The translations under genes and the position numbers were made by a program. DNA of 64,000 nucleotides from AP-15 sp035538335. Lineage in GTDB: Bacteria > Pseudomonadota > Alphaproteobacteria > ATCC43930 > CGMCC-115725. The DNA is taken from positions 60,202 through 124,201 of the forward strand of contig DATLKN010000051.1 in NCBI GenBank assembly GCA_035538335.1, in the 5' to 3' direction. The notes beneath the pieces are model-generated. The model did not search any database. It was not told the DNA's origin and worked only from the letters and a program-made list of their open reading frames with translations. Positions 9,133-20,637 of this stretch are shown piece after piece. Numbering within the stretch: the first letter of the stretch is position 1; every line of letters starts with the position of its first letter.

Positions 9133-10677
9133 ATGGAAAGCGCCGTCACTTACGCCCGCCCCGAGCTGCTGCAGGTCGCCGAGACCGTCGCGCGCGATAA
9201 GGGCATCGACCGCGACGAAGTGCTCGAGGCGATGGAGCAGGCGATCCAAAAGGCCGGCCGCTCGAAATACGGCCAGGAATACGACATCCGCGCCGAGATC
9301 GACCGGAAGAACGGCGAGATCCGGCTGCTGCGCTTTCGCGAAGTGGTCGAGGCGGTCGAAAGCGAGCCGACGCAGATCGCGCTGACCGAAGCGCAGCGCC
9401 TCAACCCGGAGGCGGAGATCGGCGATTTCATCACCGATCCGCTGCCGCCCATCGATTTCGGCCGCATCGCCGCCCAGACCGCGAAGCAGGTGATCGTGCA
9501 GAAGGTGCGCGACGCCGAGCGCCTGCGCCAATACCAGGAGTTCAAGGACCGCGTCGGCGAGATCGTCAACGGGCTCGTCAAGCGCGTCGAGTTCGGCAAT
9601 GTCATCGTCGATCTGGGCCGCGCCGAGGCGATCCTGCGGCGCGACGAACTCTTGCCGCGCGAGAGCTTCCGCCAGGGCGAGCGGGTGCGCGCCTATATCC
9701 ACGACGTGCGGCAGGAGCCGCGCGGCCCGCAGATCTTCATGTCGCGCACGCATCCGCAATTCATGGCAAAATTGTTCGCGCAGGAGGTGCCGGAAATCTA
9801 CGACGGCATCATCGAGATCAAGGCGGTGGCGCGCGACCCCGGCAGCCGCGCCAAGATCGCGGTGATCTCGCGCGACAGCGGCATCGATCCCGTGGGCGCC
9901 TGCGTCGGCATGCGCGGCAGCAGAGTGCAGGCGGTCGTCGGCGAATTGCAGGGCGAGAAGATCGACATCGTGCCGTGGTCGGCCGATCCCGCGACCTTCG
10001 TCGTCAACGCGCTGGCGCCGGCCGAAGTCGCCAAGGTCGTGATGGACGAGGAGCAGCGGCGCATCGAAGTCGTCGTGCCCGACGATCAGCTGAGCCTCGC
10101 GATCGGCCGGCGCGGCCAGAATGTCCGCCTCGCCTCGCAATTGACCGGCTGGGACATCGACATCCTGACCGAGGCCGAGGAGTCGGAGCGGCGCACCGAG
10201 GAGTTCCGCAGCCGCAGCCAGATGTTCATAGACGCCCTCGATATCGACGACGTGATCGCCCATCTGCTGGTGACCGAGGGCTTCACCTCGTTGGAGGAGG
10301 TGGCGTACGTCAAGCTGCAGGACCTCGCCGAAATCGAAGGTTTCGACACCGATATCGCCACCGAATTGCAAGGGCGCGCGCGCAACGCCCTCGAGCGCCG
10401 CGACCGCGAATACGAGGAACAGCGCCGCGCGCTCGGCGTCAGCGACGAGCTCGCCGAGCTCGAAGGGTTGACGCCGGGCATGCTGGTGGCGCTCGGCGAA
10501 AAAGGCGTGAAGAGCCTCGACGACCTCGCCGATCTCGCCGGCGACGAGTTGATGGAGCTGCTCGCCGACTCGGAGAAGGGCGGCACGAAACTGACGCTCG
10601 ATGAGGCGAACGCGCTGATCATGCGGGCGCGCGCGCATTGGTTCGCCGACGAGGCGGCCGCGCCGCCGCAGGAGTAG
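9133..10677 (+). CDS. nusA: transcription termination/antitermination factor NusA
   Basis: 514 residues. In order: the RNA-polymerase-binding N-terminal domain (1-125), an S1 domain at about 135-200 (GEIVNGLVKRVEFGNVIVDLG), KH1/KH2 at about 230-345 (GACVGMRGSRVQAV; LAIGRRGQNVRLAS), and two C-terminal helix-hairpin-helix acidic repeats typical of proteobacterial NusA. NusA modulates pausing, Rho-dependent and intrinsic termination and rrn antitermination. The leader terminator ahead of rimP offers a route for autoregulation, which is inferred. Its 3' end overlaps ylxR by 40 bases. Confidence 0.96.
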   Translation: MESAVTYARPELLQVAETVARDKGIDRDEVLEAMEQAIQKAGRSKYGQEYDIRAEIDRKNGEIRLLRFREVVEAVESEPTQIALTEAQRLNPEAEIGDFITDPLPPIDFGRIAAQTAKQVIVQKVRDAERLRQYQEFKDRVGEIVNGLVKRVEFGNVIVDLGRAEAILRRDELLPRESFRQGERVRAYIHDVRQEPRGPQIFMSRTHPQFMAKLFAQEVPEIYDGIIEIKAVARDPGSRAKIAVISRDSGIDPVGACVGMRGSRVQAVVGELQGEKIDIVPWSADPATFVVNALAPAEVAKVVMDEEQRRIEVVVPDDQLSLAIGRRGQNVRLASQLTGWDIDILTEAEESERRTEEFRSRSQMFIDALDIDDVIAHLLVTEGFTSLEEVAYVKLQDLAEIEGFDTDIATELQGRARNALERRDREYEEQRRALGVSDELAELEGLTPGMLVALGEKGVKSLDDLADLAGDELMELLADSEKGGTKLTLDEANALIMRARAHWFADEAAAPPQE

Positions 10678-11330
10678 CCGCGACGGCTCTGTTCGAAGAG
10701 AACGCCGCAGCGCGCGCGGCCGCCGAGTGCGGGCCGCAGCGGCGCTGCATCGTCACCGGCGAGAGCGGCGAGCGGGCAGTGTTGTTGCGCTTCGTCGTCG
10801 GCCCCGGCGGCGAGATCGTGCCCGATCTCGCGGCGCGCCTGCCGGGACGGGGTTTGTGGTTGGCGGCGCGGCGGGATATAGTAGAGCGGGCGGTGGCGAA
10901 GCGGCTCTTCGCGCGGGCGGCGCGGCGGCCAGTGTCGGCGCCGCCCGGGCTCGCGGACCGGCTCGAGGCGCTGCTCGTGCAGCGCTGCATCGAGGCGGTC
11001 GGTCTCGCTCGGCGGGCGGGTCTGGCGGTGGCCGGGTTCGAGAAGGTGCGCGAGGCTGTGCGCACCGGGAAAAGTGCCCTGTTGCTCGCAGCACTCGACG
11101 GCGCGGAAGGCGGTCGCAGCAAATTGGCCGGCTTGGCGCGCGATTTGCCGCTGGCGGTCGTGCTGAGCGCGGCGGAGTTGGGCATCGCCTTCGGGCGCGA
11201 GCATGTCGTGCAGGCGGCGATCGGGCGCGGCCCGCTGTGCGGCCGACTCGCCGCCGATGCGAAGCGGATCGCCGGCTTTCGCGCGACGGCGGAGATCCGC
11301 TGCGGTGCGGCGGGCACGGCAACAGGATAG
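10638..11330 (+). CDS. YlxR (DUF448) / L7Ae-like RNA-binding fusion protein
   Basis: 230 residues. The N-terminal YlxR domain shows CGPQRRCIVTGE at 31-42 and the GRGLW turn near residue 70. A C-terminal L7Ae/YlxQ-like domain begins around residue 110 (RCIEAVGLARRAGLAVAGFEKV) and has the ADAKRIAGF tail. In Bacillus these domains are separate proteins next to nusA; the fused form is usual in alphaproteobacteria. RNA-binding is predicted and the molecular role is not established. TTG 10638 overlaps nusA by 40 bases; no better in-frame start precedes the conserved RRCIVTGE block, so the exact start is uncertain. Confidence 0.85.
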   Translation: MVRRRGGRAAAGVAATALFEENAAARAAAECGPQRRCIVTGESGERAVLLRFVVGPGGEIVPDLAARLPGRGLWLAARRDIVERAVAKRLFARAARRPVSAPPGLADRLEALLVQRCIEAVGLARRAGLAVAGFEKVREAVRTGKSALLLAALDGAEGGRSKLAGLARDLPLAVVLSAAELGIAFGREHVVQAAIGRGPLCGRLAADAKRIAGFRATAEIRCGAAGTATG

Positions 11331-11342
11331 TATCGGATCGAT

Positions 11343-13961
11343 ATGAGCGACACGAACGAGCAAGAGCAGAAGCGGCCCCTGACGCTGGCCCGGACCGGCG
11401 GGCGTCTCGAACTGCGCAAGCCGGTCGAGACCGGACAAGTGCGCCAGAGCTTCTCGCATGGCCGCTCCAAGACGGTCACCGTCGAGGTCCGCAAGAAGCG
11501 GACGGTCGTGCCCGGGCCGGCGGAAACCACCGCCCGCACCGACGCGCCGGCCGCCAGCGCGCGCGCCGAACCGGAGCAGCGGCCGTCCGGCGAGCCGGTG
11601 CGCCGTCCGGTCGTCATCCCGCGGGCCCTCACTGCCGAGGAGCGCGCCGGGCGCGTCCGCGCACTGCAGGATGCGCGCAAGGCCGACGAGGACGCTCGCC
11701 GCCTCGCCGCGCTCGCCGAAGCCGATCGGCGCCGCCAGGAGGAAGAGCGCGCCGCCGAGGAGGCGCGCCGGAGCGCCGAGGAGGAGGCGCGGCGCAAGGT
11801 CGAAGAGACGGAATCGCGCCGCCGCGCGGAAGAGGAGGCGCGGCAGAAATCGGTCGACGAAGAGCAGCGCCGCAAGGAAGAGGAATCGCGCCGCGAAGTC
11901 GCCGAACGCGCCGGCAAGGCGGCGGCGGCGAAGGTCGCCGCGCTGGCCGCGGCCGGCAAGGTCGCGGTGCCGCTCGAAGAGGAAGAGGAGGCGCCGGCGG
12001 CGCGCCGCGGCGCGCGTCCCGAAATCAAGCGGCCGGCAGCGCCCGCTCGCCGCGACGACATGCGGCGCCGCGGCGGCAAGCTGACCGTCACCCGCGCGCT
12101 CTCCGACGACGAGGGCGAGCGGATGCGCAGCCTCGCCTCGGTGCGCCGCGCCCGCGAGCGCGAGCGGATGCGGATGCATCAAGGCGAGCAGGAACAGATC
12201 AAGGTCGTGCGCGAGGTCGTCGTGCCGGAGACGATCACCGTGCAGGAACTCGCCAACCGCATGGCCGAGCGCGGCGCCGACGTCATCAAGGCGCTGATGC
12301 GCATGGGCGTGATGGCAACGATCAACCAGGTCATCGACGCCGATACGGCGGAGCTCGTCGTCAGCGAGTTCGGGCATCGCCTGCGCCGCGTCTCCGAGGC
12401 CGACGTCGAGATGGGCTTGCGCGGCGAAGACGACATGCCCGAAGCGCTCGAACCGCGCGCCCCGGTCGTCACCGTGATGGGCCATGTCGACCACGGCAAG
12501 ACCTCGCTGCTCGACGCCTTGCGCCAAACCGATGTCGCGGGCGGCGAAGCGGGCGGCATCACGCAGCATATCGGCGCCTACCGCGTGCGGCTGAAGAGCG
12601 GCCGGCAGATCACCTTCATCGACACGCCGGGGCATCAGGCGTTCACCGCGATGCGCGCGCGCGGCGCCAACGTCACCGACATCGTCGTGCTGGTGGTGGC
12701 GGCCGACGACGGGATCATGGAGCAGACCGTCGAAGCGATCCGCCATGCCAAGGCGGCGCAGGTGCCGATCATCGTCGCGATCAACAAGATCGACAAGCCG
12801 GAGGCGAAACCCGAGCGCGTCCGCCAGGAATTGCTGCAGCACGAGATCGTCGTCGAAAACCTCGGCGGCGAAGTCCTCGATGTCGAGGTGTCGGCGACGA
12901 AGCGCACCAACCTCGACCGGCTCGAAGAGGCGATCCTGCTGCAGGCCGAATTGCTCGACCTCAGAGCGAACCCGAACCGCCCTGCCGAAGGGGTGGTGCT
13001 CGAAGCCAAGCTCGAGCGCGGCCGCGGCGCCGTCGCGACGGTCCTGATCCAGCGCGGCACGCTGCATGTCGGCGACATCTTCGTCGCCGGCAGCGAATGG
13101 GGACGCGTGCGGGCCCTCGTCGACGACCGCGGCGAGGCGCAGAAGGAGGCCGGCCCCTCGACCCCGATCGAGGTGCTGGGCCTCAACGGCACGCCCTTCG
13201 CCGGCGACGATTTCGTCGTCGCCGAGAACGAGGGCCGGGCCCGCGACATCGCCGATTTCCGCCAGCGCCGGCGGCGCACCGCACAGGCCGCCCAGGGCGG
13301 GCGCGGCACGCTCGAGCAGATGTTCTCGCAAATCGCCGCCGGCGTCGCGAAGGAGCTGCCGATCGTCGTCAAATCGGATGTGCAGGGCTCGCTCGAGGCG
13401 ATCGTCGGCTCGCTCGAAAAACTGTCGACGGGCGAGGTTTCGGTGCGCGTGCTGCACGCCGCCGTCGGCGGCGTCAACGAGAGCGACGTGATCCTCGCCA
13501 AGGCGTCCGAGGCGGTCATCGTCGGCTTCAATGTCCGCGCCAACCCGCAGGCCCGCGACCTGGCGCGGCGCGACGGCGTCGAGATCCGGTACTATTCGAT
13601 CATCTACGACGTGATCGACGACGTCCGTAAGACGCTGTCGGGCCTGCTGGCGCCCACCCTGCGCGAGCGCTTCCTCGGCAACGCCTCGATCCGCGACGTG
13701 TTCAACATCACCAAGGTCGGCAAAGTCGCCGGCTGCATGGTCACCGAAGGCACGGTGCGGCGCGGCGCCAAGGTGCGCCTGTTGCGCGACAACGTCGTCA
13801 TCCACGAGGGCGCGCTGAAGACGCTGAAGCGTTTCAAGGACGAGGTGCGCGAGGTCAGGGAAGGCTTCGAATGCGGCATGGCCTTCGAGAATTACCAGGA
13901 CGTCCAGGCCGGCGATGTCGTCGAGTGCTTCGAGGTCGAGGAAATCGCACGGGCGCTGTGA
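11343..13961 (+). CDS. infB: translation initiation factor IF-2
   Basis: 872 residues. An N-terminal IF2_assoc segment (RPLTLARTGGRLELRK) is followed by a long charged Arg/Glu/Ala coiled-coil stretch at about 95-225. The IF2N domain precedes the G domain: G1 is GHVDHGKT at about 380-387, DTPGHQAF is G3 and NKIDKP is G4. Domains II-IV complete the protein. IF-2 is the GTPase that positions initiator fMet-tRNA and promotes subunit joining. ATG 11343 is 12 bases after ylxR. The low-complexity charged region varies between species and is the only poorly constrained part. Confidence 0.97.
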   Translation: MSDTNEQEQKRPLTLARTGGRLELRKPVETGQVRQSFSHGRSKTVTVEVRKKRTVVPGPAETTARTDAPAASARAEPEQRPSGEPVRRPVVIPRALTAEERAGRVRALQDARKADEDARRLAALAEADRRRQEEERAAEEARRSAEEEARRKVEETESRRRAEEEARQKSVDEEQRRKEEESRREVAERAGKAAAAKVAALAAAGKVAVPLEEEEEAPAARRGARPEIKRPAAPARRDDMRRRGGKLTVTRALSDDEGERMRSLASVRRARERERMRMHQGEQEQIKVVREVVVPETITVQELANRMAERGADVIKALMRMGVMATINQVIDADTAELVVSEFGHRLRRVSEADVEMGLRGEDDMPEALEPRAPVVTVMGHVDHGKTSLLDALRQTDVAGGEAGGITQHIGAYRVRLKSGRQITFIDTPGHQAFTAMRARGANVTDIVVLVVAADDGIMEQTVEAIRHAKAAQVPIIVAINKIDKPEAKPERVRQELLQHEIVVENLGGEVLDVEVSATKRTNLDRLEEAILLQAELLDLRANPNRPAEGVVLEAKLERGRGAVATVLIQRGTLHVGDIFVAGSEWGRVRALVDDRGEAQKEAGPSTPIEVLGLNGTPFAGDDFVVAENEGRARDIADFRQRRRRTAQAAQGGRGTLEQMFSQIAAGVAKELPIVVKSDVQGSLEAIVGSLEKLSTGEVSVRVLHAAVGGVNESDVILAKASEAVIVGFNVRANPQARDLARRDGVEIRYYSIIYDVIDDVRKTLSGLLAPTLRERFLGNASIRDVFNITKVGKVAGCMVTEGTVRRGAKVRLLRDNVVIHEGALKTLKRFKDEVREVREGFECGMAFENYQDVQAGDVVECFEVEEIARAL

Positions 13962-13979
13962 GGCTGCGGCGCTTGCAAT

Positions 13980-14006
13980 GTCATTGCGAGCACCGCGAAG
14001 CAATCC
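13980..14006. repeat. family A intergenic palindromic repeat, half copy
   Basis: GTCATTGCGAGCACCGCGAAGCAATC lies in the infB-rbfA gap. It matches the left arm of the fuller copies at 23255-23319 and 24692-24759. An ATG just before it (13978) is in frame with rbfA and would append repeat-encoded residues to RbfA. Confidence 0.7.
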
Positions 14007-14022
14007 TGCAGCAACAATCCCG

Positions 14023-14454
14023 ATGACCCGCAAGCGACATGTTGAACCGGGGGCGGCCGCTCGCGGGCGCGGCCAGCGGCCTCGCCGGGTCGGCGAAGAG
14101 CTGCGGCACATCCTCGCCGAGATCCTGCGCACCGAGAAATTGCACGATCCCGCGCTGGAAGGCGCGAGCATCACCGTCACCGAGGTCGCGATGAGCCCCG
14201 ATCTGCGCAACGCGACCGCTTTCGTGATGCCGCTCGGCGGCGCGCGGGCCGCCGAGATCCTCGCCGGGTTGCGGCGCAGCGCCGCCTTTCTGCGCGGGCT
14301 GGCGGCGCGGCGCCTGGGCTTGCGCCATGCGCCCGGTCTGTTTTTCGCGCTCGATCGCTCGTTCGACGAGGCCGAACGCGTCCGCTCGCTGCTGGCGCGG
14401 CCCGAGGTGGCGCGCGACCTCGCGCCGCCGGACGGGACGCCGGTGGACCCCTAG
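14023..14454 (+). CDS. rbfA: 30S ribosome-binding factor A
   Basis: 143 residues of the RbfA single-KH fold. RRVGEELRHILAEIL forms helix 1, followed by ITVTEVAMSPDLRNATAFVMPLGG and the terminal FALDRSFDEAERVRSLL. RbfA binds 30S and aids 16S 5'-end processing and cold adaptation. ATG 14023 is preferred; in-frame ATG 13978 would add 15 residues encoded by an intergenic repeat. The C-terminus carries a short extra tail. truB begins one base after the stop. Confidence 0.92.
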   Translation: MTRKRHVEPGAAARGRGQRPRRVGEELRHILAEILRTEKLHDPALEGASITVTEVAMSPDLRNATAFVMPLGGARAAEILAGLRRSAAFLRGLAARRLGLRHAPGLFFALDRSFDEAERVRSLLARPEVARDLAPPDGTPVDP

Positions 14455-14455
14455 G

Positions 14456-15352
14456 ATGAGCGCACTTAGCGGCTGGCTCGTCATCGACAAGCCGCCGGGG
14501 CTGTCGTCGAGCGGCGCGGTCGCGGTCGTGCGGCGCAGCACCGGCGCCAAGGTCGGGCACGCCGGCACCCTCGACCCGCTGGCGACGGGCGTCTTGCCGG
14601 TGGCGCTCGGGGAGGCCACCAAGACGACGCTCTACGCGATGGCGGGAAAAAAGCGCTACCGCTTCCGCGTTCGCTGGGGGGTGGCGCGCGACACCGAGGA
14701 CGGCGAGGGCGACATCATCGGCGAGAGCGCCCGGCGCCCGGCCCGCGCCGAGATCGAGGCCGCACTGCCCCGCTTCATCGGCACGATCGCGCAGCGCCCG
14801 CCGGTCTATTCGGCGCTCCATGTCGGCGGCGAGCGCGCCTACCGGCTGGCGCGCGCCGACCGGCCGCCCGAGCTGCCGCCGCGCCCGGTCGAGATCGCCG
14901 AATTGCGGCTCCTCGCGATGCCCGACCGCGACCACGCGGTGCTGGAGGCGTCGGTCGGCAAGGGCGCCTATATTCGGGCGCTGGCGCGCGATCTCGCCCT
15001 GGCGCTCGGCACGCTGGGACACATCGTCGAGTTGCGCCGGCTGGCGGTCGGGCGCTTCACCGAGAACCAGGCGATTTCGCTGGATTTGGTGGTTGCGCAT
15101 GGGCATAATCTCGCGGGATGCGGGTATCTGCTGCCGATCGAGACTGCGCTGGACGACATCCCGGCGCTGGCCTTGACCGCAACCGAAGCCATCCGATTGT
15201 GTCACGGGCAGTGCGTGACGCCGAGCGAGCCGGGATCTCTCGATCGCCTCGACGAGGGCACGATTGTCGGCGCGCTCCGCGATCGGATGTTGATCGCCGT
15301 GGCACGGATCGAAAAAGGCGGTCTGCGGCCGGTGCGGATCATCAACCGTTGA
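14456..15352 (+). CDS. truB: tRNA pseudouridine-55 synthase
   Basis: 298 residues. The catalytic aspartate is Asp40 in GHAGTLDPLATGVLPV. The N-terminal GWLVIDKPPGLSS and the KGAYIRALARDLA motif are conserved, and a C-terminal PUA-like segment starts near 250. TruB makes pseudouridine 55 in the T-loop of tRNA and acts as a tRNA chaperone. ATG 14456 overlaps no upstream gene, and rpsO follows after 14 bases, so this is one operon with rbfA and rpsO. Confidence 0.95.
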   Translation: MSALSGWLVIDKPPGLSSSGAVAVVRRSTGAKVGHAGTLDPLATGVLPVALGEATKTTLYAMAGKKRYRFRVRWGVARDTEDGEGDIIGESARRPARAEIEAALPRFIGTIAQRPPVYSALHVGGERAYRLARADRPPELPPRPVEIAELRLLAMPDRDHAVLEASVGKGAYIRALARDLALALGTLGHIVELRRLAVGRFTENQAISLDLVVAHGHNLAGCGYLLPIETALDDIPALALTATEAIRLCHGQCVTPSEPGSLDRLDEGTIVGALRDRMLIAVARIEKGGLRPVRIINR

Positions 15353-15366
15353 GAGGAAGCTTATCG

Positions 15367-15636
15367 ATGTCGATTACTGCCGAGCGCAAGCAGGCGCTCA
15401 TTTCGGAATACGCGACGACCTCGGGCGATACCGGATCGCCGGAGGTGCAGGTGGCGATTTTGAGCGAACGCATTCGCAACCTGACCGAGCATCTGGCGAC
15501 CCACAAAAAGGATTTTCATTCCCGGCGCGGGTTGCTGGTCATGGTCGGCCTGCGACGCCGCCTGCTCGACTATCTGAAGCGCCGCGATGCGCCGCGCTAT
15601 ACGGCGCTGGTCGGCCGTCTCGGATTGCGGCGCTGA
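15367..15636 (+). CDS. rpsO: 30S ribosomal protein S15
   Basis: 89 residues, exactly family length. The S15 signature runs through HLATHKKDFHSRRGLLVMV and RRRLLDYLKRRD. S15 nucleates the central 30S platform. An AGGAAG Shine-Dalgarno precedes the ATG at 15367. pnp follows after a 179-base gap, the order in which RNase III/PNPase-mediated autoregulation is known in E. coli; no comparable hairpin is obvious here. Confidence 0.97.
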   Translation: MSITAERKQALISEYATTSGDTGSPEVQVAILSERIRNLTEHLATHKKDFHSRRGLLVMVGLRRRLLDYLKRRDAPRYTALVGRLGLRR

Positions 15637-15815
15637 CGGTTGTCGGGACCGGCCTCGCCAAGCGCCGCCTCGGTGCCGGGAGTTTGCCGGGCCGATGGAC
15701 AATCGTCGTGCCCGTTACCGGACCGGAATTTTTCCCAACTCGGCGCAAGCCCCGCGCGAGACCGCTCGCGCGCCGGCTTTCGCCTTTCCGTTCGATGAAA
15801 AGGATGTGATCCCGA

Positions 15816-17960
<2,145 letters not shown>

Positions 17961-17980
17961 GGCCCGCCCCGGCGGCCGGC

Positions 17981-18727
17981 ATGCCGGGGCCGCTGCGATT
18001 GCCGCGCGTCATCGGCCACCGCGGCGCCGCCGGCTGCGCGCCGGAGAACACCCTCGCCGGGTTCCGCCGGGCCCGCGCGCTGGGGTGCCGGTGGGTCGAA
18101 TTCGATGTCCGGCTCAGCGCCGACCGGCATCCGATACTCTTGCACGACGAGCGCCTCGATCGCACGACGAGCGGCCGCGGCAAGGCGGGCAGACTGCCGC
18201 TCGCCGAGATCCGCCGGTACGACGCCGGCGGCTGGTTCAATCCCGCCTTTGCCGGCGAGCGGGTGCCGACTCTGGAAGCCGCGCTCGCGGTCCTTGAAGA
18301 GGAGGGCCTCGCTGCCAATGTCGAGATCAAGCCGGCGCGCGGTGAGGCAGGGGAGACGGGAGAGATCGCTGCCGGCACGCTCGCCGAGCTGTGGCCGGAA
18401 AGGGGATGGGCGACGCTGATCTCGAGTTTTGAGCCGCTGGCCCTGGCGGCGGCGAAAGCGCGGGCGCCGAACCTGCCGCGCGGTCTGCTGTTTCGCGCCT
18501 TGCCGAGAAACTGGCGGCCTCTGGCGGAAGAGCTCGGCTGCGTGTCGATTCATCTCGATCATCGACGGCTTTCGCCGGCCGTCGTGGCCGACGTAAACTC
18601 GTTGGGGTATCTTTTGCTTGCTTATACGGTTAACGATGCGACGCGGGCGCGCATATTGTTCGATTGGGGGGTAACTTCCGTGTTCTCGGACGTGCCGCAC
18701 ATGATCCTCGCCGAGGCGCTGCGATGA
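17981..18727 (+). CDS. glycerophosphodiester phosphodiesterase
   Basis: 248 residues of the GDPD TIM barrel. The N-terminal IGHRGAAGCAPENTLAGF block holds the catalytic His13 and Arg14 and the Glu metal ligand; EFDVRLSADRHPILLHDERLDRTTSG supplies the second metal ligands and catalytic His. No signal peptide is present, suggesting a cytosolic UgpQ-type enzyme that releases glycerol-3-phosphate from deacylated phospholipids. The ATG at 17981 is 20 bases after pnp. The stop overlaps the next start (ATGA). Confidence 0.9.
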   Translation: MPGPLRLPRVIGHRGAAGCAPENTLAGFRRARALGCRWVEFDVRLSADRHPILLHDERLDRTTSGRGKAGRLPLAEIRRYDAGGWFNPAFAGERVPTLEAALAVLEEEGLAANVEIKPARGEAGETGEIAAGTLAELWPERGWATLISSFEPLALAAAKARAPNLPRGLLFRALPRNWRPLAEELGCVSIHLDHRRLSPAVVADVNSLGYLLLAYTVNDATRARILFDWGVTSVFSDVPHMILAEALR

Positions 18728-20121
18728 AGCCGCTCGACGCACTCGTCATTTCCGGGCGCGAGGTGCTGCCGCTGGTCGAGGGCGGCAAGGGGATCTCCGT
18801 CTCGAACGGCGAAAGCTCCGGCGCTTGGGCCGCCTCGGGCGGCGTCGGCACCTTCTCCGGCGTCAACGCCGACAGCTATACCGAAACGGGCGAGCACATC
18901 CCGCAGATCTATTACGGCCGCACCCGACGCGAACGGCACGAGGAGTTGGTCGCCTACGCGATCGCCGGCGGCATTCACCAGGCGCGCGTCGCCTATGAGC
19001 GCTCGAACGGCCAGGGCCGCATCCACATGAACGTGTTGTGGGAGATGGCGGCCGCCGAGCGCGTGCTGTACGGCGTGCTCGAAGGCGCCAGGGGCCTGAT
19101 CCACGGCGTCACCTGCGGCGCCGGCATGCCGTACCGCATTGCCGAGATCTGCGCCCGCTACGGCGTCCATTATTATCCGATCGTGTCCTCGGCGCGCGCC
19201 TTCCGCGCCCTGTGGAAGCGTGCTTACCACAAGTTCTGCGACTGGCTCGGCGGCGTCGTCTACGAGGACCCGTGGCTCGCCGGCGGCCACAATGGCCTCT
19301 CCAACAGCGAAGACCCCGACCACCCCGAACCGCCCTACCCGCGGGTTCGTGAACTGCGCAGCCTGATGACCGAGTTCGGGCTCGACACGACGCCGATCTT
19401 CATGGCCGGCGGGCTGTGGTATTTGCGCGAATGGGAGGATTGGATCGGCAACCCCGAACTCGGGCCGATGGCCTTTCAGTTCGGCACAAGGCCGCTCTTG
19501 ACCCAGGAAAGCCCGATCCCGGAAATCTGGAAGCGCAAGCTCCTGACGCTGAAACAAGGCGACATCTCGCTCAACCGCTTCAGCCCGACCGGGTTCTATT
19601 CCTCGGCCGTGCACAATGCCTATCTCGATGAACTGCAGCAGCGCTCGCGCCACCAAGTCGCCTATACCGTCGAACCGGTCGGCGAACACGTCGCGCAATT
19701 CGGCGTCGGCGCGCGCGGCCGCATTGTCTACCTGACCGAGCCCGACAAGAAATCGGCCGAGGGCTGGGTGCGCGAAGGCTTCACCGAGGCGTTGCGCACG
19801 CCGGATTCGACGTTGGTTTTCGTGATGCCGGAAAAGGCGCTCGAAATCCGCACCGACCAGATCGGCTGCATGGGCTGCCTCAGCGCCTGCCAGTTCTCGA
19901 ATTGGGCGCAGAACGAGCAGGGCACCACGGGCAAGAAGGCCGACCCGCGCAGCTTCTGCATCCAGAAGACGTTGCAGGCGATCCGCCACTCGGGCGATGT
20001 CGATTTTCAGTTGATGTTCGCCGGGCACAACGCCTACCGCTTTGCCGGCGATCCGTTCTACGCGAACGGTTATGTGCCGACCGTCCGCGAATTGGTCGAG
20101 CGGCTGCGGACCGGCGATTAG
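18724..20121 (+). CDS. nitronate monooxygenase-like FMN protein with extra cysteine cluster
   Basis: 465 residues, resembling the 2-nitropropane dioxygenase / nitronate monooxygenase TIM barrel (LIHGVTCGAGMPYRIAEICARYGVHYYPIV). About 100 residues longer than classical enzymes. The C-terminal part carries a CX2CX3CX22C pattern at about Cys382, Cys385, Cys389 and Cys412 (GCMGCLSACQF ... SFC), the spacing style of [4Fe-4S] sites in 2,4-dienoyl-CoA-reductase-type flavoproteins. The substrate is unknown and the nitronate activity is only a family label. Its ATG overlaps the GDPD stop by 4 bases, so the two are co-translated. Confidence 0.75.
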   Translation: MKPLDALVISGREVLPLVEGGKGISVSNGESSGAWAASGGVGTFSGVNADSYTETGEHIPQIYYGRTRRERHEELVAYAIAGGIHQARVAYERSNGQGRIHMNVLWEMAAAERVLYGVLEGARGLIHGVTCGAGMPYRIAEICARYGVHYYPIVSSARAFRALWKRAYHKFCDWLGGVVYEDPWLAGGHNGLSNSEDPDHPEPPYPRVRELRSLMTEFGLDTTPIFMAGGLWYLREWEDWIGNPELGPMAFQFGTRPLLTQESPIPEIWKRKLLTLKQGDISLNRFSPTGFYSSAVHNAYLDELQQRSRHQVAYTVEPVGEHVAQFGVGARGRIVYLTEPDKKSAEGWVREGFTEALRTPDSTLVFVMPEKALEIRTDQIGCMGCLSACQFSNWAQNEQGTTGKKADPRSFCIQKTLQAIRHSGDVDFQLMFAGHNAYRFAGDPFYANGYVPTVRELVERLRTGD

Positions 20122-20171
20122 CCGAGGGTGGTGGCGATGCAGGAGTTTATTTCCGTCTCGCCCTTCCCTAT

Positions 20172-20618
20172 ATGTGCGGAATGACTAACGAGTTGACCGC
20201 ATCTTCGGCGACATCGGCAACGGCATTGCGCCGGCTGCGGGCGGCCGGGCTGCGGCCGACGCGCCAGCGGCTCGCCTTGGCGTCTCTCCTCATCGGCAAC
20301 GGCGACCGCCACATCACCGCCGAGCAGCTGCATGGCGAGGCGCTCGCCGCCGAGATCAAGGTGTCGCTCGCGACCGTCTACAACACGCTGCATCAGTTCA
20401 CCGGGGCCGGCCTGTTGCGCGAAGTCGTAGTCGAGCCGGGCCGCTCCTATTTCGACACCAATACCGACGATCATCATCATTTCTTCTGCGAGGCGACCGG
20501 CCGATTGCAGGACATCCCGGGCGCCGAACTGGCCGTCAATGGGCTGCCGCTGCCGCCCTCCGGCACCGAGATCCGCCGCGTCGACGTCATCGTGCGGGTG
20601 CGTCCCTGCGCCGTCTGA
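20172..20618 (+). CDS. irr: Irr-type Fur-family iron response regulator
   Basis: 148 residues. The winged-helix DNA-binding domain (LRRLRAAGLRPTRQRLALASLL ... VSLATVYNTLHQFTGAGLL) is followed by a dimerisation domain with the triple-His block DDHHHFFCE, the heme-sensing hallmark of Irr. Irr controls iron-dependent genes in alphaproteobacteria and is degraded or inactivated by heme. No GCPWHD-type N-terminal heme motif is seen, though a Cys lies at residue 2. ATG 20172 or 20181 are both possible. An Irr box lies 20 bases downstream of the stop, ahead of rubrerythrin. Confidence 0.9.
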   Translation: MCGMTNELTASSATSATALRRLRAAGLRPTRQRLALASLLIGNGDRHITAEQLHGEALAAEIKVSLATVYNTLHQFTGAGLLREVVVEPGRSYFDTNTDDHHHFFCEATGRLQDIPGAELAVNGLPLPPSGTEIRRVDVIVRVRPCAV

Positions 20619-20637
20619 GGCAGCCCCGTCCGATCTG

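Noticed and set aside
10086..14210. Very long open antisense frame over nusA to rbfA (about 1370 codons)
   Set aside because: High GC removes stop codons from the reverse strand; the residues are low-complexity Arg/Ala/Asp and show no domain, and the sense genes are unmistakable.
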